Shown one piece after another: positions 5,093-5,911 of a stretch of 5,911 bases of DNA; position 1 is the first letter of the stretch, and the number at the start of each line of letters is the position of its first letter. Below the pieces are notes generated by a model. The model worked only from the letters and a program-made list of their open reading frames with translations, was not told where the DNA came from and made no database searches. The position numbers and the translations under genes were made by a program. Source of the stretch: Nocardioidaceae bacterium (GTDB taxonomy: Bacteria > Actinomycetota > Actinomycetes > Propionibacteriales > Nocardioidaceae); assembly GCA_025965395.1 (NCBI GenBank), contig JAOPXA010000154.1, positions 1-5,911 on the forward strand, written 5' to 3'.

Positions 5093-5500
5093 CTAGCTGG
5101 AGCGCTTGAAGGCGCTGGGGATCTCTTTGGCGGTGGCGATCGTACGCTTCGGGGCGCGGACCTTCTTGAACTTGCGGATGGCCACGAAGACGAGAAGCAG
5201 CGCCACGAGGAAGTAGGCGCCGGTGACGATCAGGAACGACCACGCAGGGTCGAGGCCAGCCATCGTGATGAAGTAGGCGATCGTGACCGAGCCCAGGATC
5301 AACACGATCAGCAGGAGGAACGCCGCGACTGCGAGAAGAGCACCGCCAGCACCACCAGCGCGGAAACTCACCCGCAGCTCCGACTTCGCCAGCGCGATCT
5401 CGGACTGCACCAGCGACGAGACATCGCGGCTGATGTCGGCGATCAGCTTGCCGACCGTGGGGTCGGACTTGCCGGCAGTCTTCTCGGTCGGTTCGGTCAT
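5093..5500 (-). CDS. Phage holin superfamily (PF07332-like) two-span membrane protein
   Basis: The 135-residue product has a polar N terminus and an amphipathic helix with SSLVQSEIALAKSEL (28-42), a hallmark of actinobacterial holin-superfamily 6 proteins. Two hydrophobic spans follow at about 53-79 and 87-108, with a short DPAW turn between them, and then a basic tail (KKVRAPKR). Despite the family name these are chromosomal envelope proteins of unknown function, and no phage genes surround it. The mycobacterial counterpart in the same neighbourhood is Rv3669. The ATG at 5500 has no Shine-Dalgarno but is preceded by a TANNNT box, so a leaderless mRNA is likely. The gene is convergent with marP. 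Confidence 0.88.
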   Translation of the reverse strand: MTEPTEKTAGKSDPTVGKLIADISRDVSSLVQSEIALAKSELRVSFRAGGAGGALLAVAAFLLLIVLILGSVTIAYFITMAGLDPAWSFLIVTGAYFLVALLLVFVAIRKFKKVRAPKRTIATAKEIPSAFKRSS

Positions 5501-5506
5501 AGGTCG

Positions 5507-5512
5507 AGCCTA
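5507..5512 (-). promoter_or_regulatory. Candidate -10 element of the holin-like gene (leaderless start)
   Basis: On the minus strand TAGGCT (TANNNT) ends 6 nt before the ATG at 5500, and there is no purine-rich ribosome site between them. This geometry matches leaderless transcription. No clear -35 hexamer is visible. Confidence 0.4.
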
Positions 5513-5580
5513 CACAGAATGTCGGAGGTCGGCGGGGCGCCGTCGGTCGACAACCCGAGCCGAGTCCGACCAGACGGAGG

Positions 5581-5673
5581 TCAGACCAGGCTGAAGACGC
5601 CGAGCACGACGAGGACGGCGAGCAGCGAGCCACTTAGGATGAGGTCGTTACGGGTACGTGTGATGTCCTTCAT
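5581..5673 (-). CDS. Putative 30-residue single-span membrane peptide
   Basis: A short frame on the minus strand begins with ATG at 5671-5673 and ends TGA at 5581-5583. The peptide starts MKDITRTRND, a basic head, and continues LILSGSLLAVLVVLGVFSLV, a 20-residue hydrophobic stretch to the C terminus. It therefore looks like a small inner-membrane peptide with its positive end in the cytoplasm. Twenty-five of the 29 codons after the start end in G or C, the bias of real genes in this DNA. AGAAG lies 2 nt before the ATG and is only a weak and close ribosome site. It lies between acs and the holin-like gene, all on the same strand, with gaps of about 80 nt each side. I recognise no family; it could be a membrane-stress or partner peptide, or a chance frame. 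Confidence 0.5.
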   Translation of the reverse strand: MKDITRTRNDLILSGSLLAVLVVLGVFSLV

Positions 5674-5752
5674 GGCTTCTACGGTGCCCCGTTAACCCGG
5701 CATTACCCTGAATTCAGCCTGAAAATGCGATGAATTTCGCGCGGACAGTCGC
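5674..5752 (-). other. Intergenic spacer between acs and the small membrane ORF
   Basis: This locally AT-richer 79-nt spacer contains CTGAATTCAG (5708-5717, a perfect palindrome) followed by CTGAA (5719-5723), so CTGAA/TTCAG half-sites occur three times in 16 nt. It may be the acs 3' end, a promoter for the small ORF, or both. I see no convincing terminator hairpin and no clear -10/-35 pair. Confidence 0.3.
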
Positions 5753-5911
5753 TCAGTCCTCGTCGGAGCTGCCCTTCATACCCGACGAGATCGCGTCCAT
5801 GACGGACGAATCGGCCAGTGTCGTCGTGTTGCCGACCTCGCGGTTCTCGGCAACATCGCGCAGCAGGCGACGCATGATCTTGCCCGATCGGGTCTTGGGA
5901 AGCTCTTGCAC
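5753..5911 (-). CDS. acs: Acetyl-CoA synthetase, C-terminal fragment
   Basis: These are the last 52 codons of a gene that starts beyond the window edge. The fragment opens [19 protein letters not shown], the conserved end of AMP-forming acetyl-CoA synthetases. The lysine in RSGK is the catalytic residue for acetyl-adenylate formation and the one that protein acetylases modify in Salmonella Acs (K609) to switch the enzyme off. It continues [17 protein letters not shown], also typical of Acs rather than other acyl-CoA synthetases. The enzyme activates acetate to acetyl-CoA in the cytoplasm. The tail GMKGSSDED is variable in the family. Position next to a holin-superfamily gene and marP agrees with mycobacterial gene order. 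The stop is TGA at 5753-5755. Confidence 0.93.
   Translation of the reverse strand: MQELPKTRSGKIMRRLLRDVAENREVGNTTTLADSSVMDAISSGMKGSSDED

Noticed and set aside
5093..5500. Prophage lysis cassette
   Set aside because: The protein belongs to a chromosomal holin-superfamily type conserved next to acs and marP; no endolysin, integrase or structural phage gene is present.
5013..5633. Minus-strand 206-codon frame overlapping the holin-like gene in another frame
   Set aside because: It is Arg/Ser/Pro-rich, lacks membrane spans, and passes through R3; the 135-residue frame has the family motif.
4952..5695. Plus-strand open frame (247 codons) covering R3 and the holin-like gene
   Set aside because: Its composition is charged and low-complexity, it runs through the palindrome, and it opposes a recognisable two-span membrane protein.
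5708..5723. CTGAA/TTCAG half-sites as a strong operator or acs terminator
   Set aside because: The half-sites are short and no stable hairpin with a loop forms; retained only as a note in the spacer entry.

Overview
The window is high-GC, tightly packed DNA with GTG starts, 4-nt start/stop overlaps and at least two genes that appear to be transcribed without a leader. This points to an actinomycete (Actinomycetota). Gene order matches the mycobacterial region Rv3677c - crp (Rv3676) - nth (Rv3674c) - CoA pyrophosphatase (Rv3672c) - marP (Rv3671c) - holin-like membrane protein (Rv3669) - acs (Rv3667). A Nocardioidaceae-like genus of the Propionibacteriales is my guess from general resemblance, not something proven here.

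Layout, left to right. (1) 1-258, plus strand: the 3' end of a metallo-beta-lactamase-fold hydrolase gene. It runs into an extremely C-rich tract and then palindromic repeat copy R1. (2) 376-1308, minus strand: a complete gene for an AbiEi-type winged helix fused to a DUF559 nuclease-like domain. It sits between two genes that are neighbours in mycobacteria and is bracketed by repeats R1 and R2. (3) 1533-2210, minus: crp, a cAMP-receptor-type regulator. (4) The divergent crp/nth intergenic region, which holds a possible Crp site and three octamers spaced exactly 20 bp apart. (5) 2325-4961, plus: a coupled operon of nth, a 37-codon ORF, a NUDIX CoA pyrophosphatase and the membrane protease gene marP, joined by 4-nt overlaps. 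(6) 4998-5063: repeat copy R3 between the convergent marP and holin-like genes. (7) 5093-5500, minus: a two-span holin-superfamily protein. (8) 5581-5673, minus: a 30-residue single-span membrane peptide. (9) 5753-5911, minus: the 3' end of acs.

The core genes are housekeeping or stress functions: base-excision repair, CoA turnover, periplasmic proteolysis under acid stress, a global regulator and acetate activation. Their association here looks like conserved synteny rather than one pathway.

The most unusual content is non-coding. A family of three 64-bp interrupted palindromes (26-nt arm, 12-nt variable spacer, 26-nt arm) sits in the same orientation, and each copy lies 14-47 nt beyond a stop codon, usually after a C-rich stretch. 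All three are clearly the same element, they have no transposase and no U-tract, and I do not recognise the family. They may be REP-like elements, bidirectional transcription barriers, or non-autonomous mobile palindromes. Also worth attention are an operator-like 20-bp-phased octamer array between crp and nth with a related copy upstream of the DUF559 gene, and two very small ORFs.
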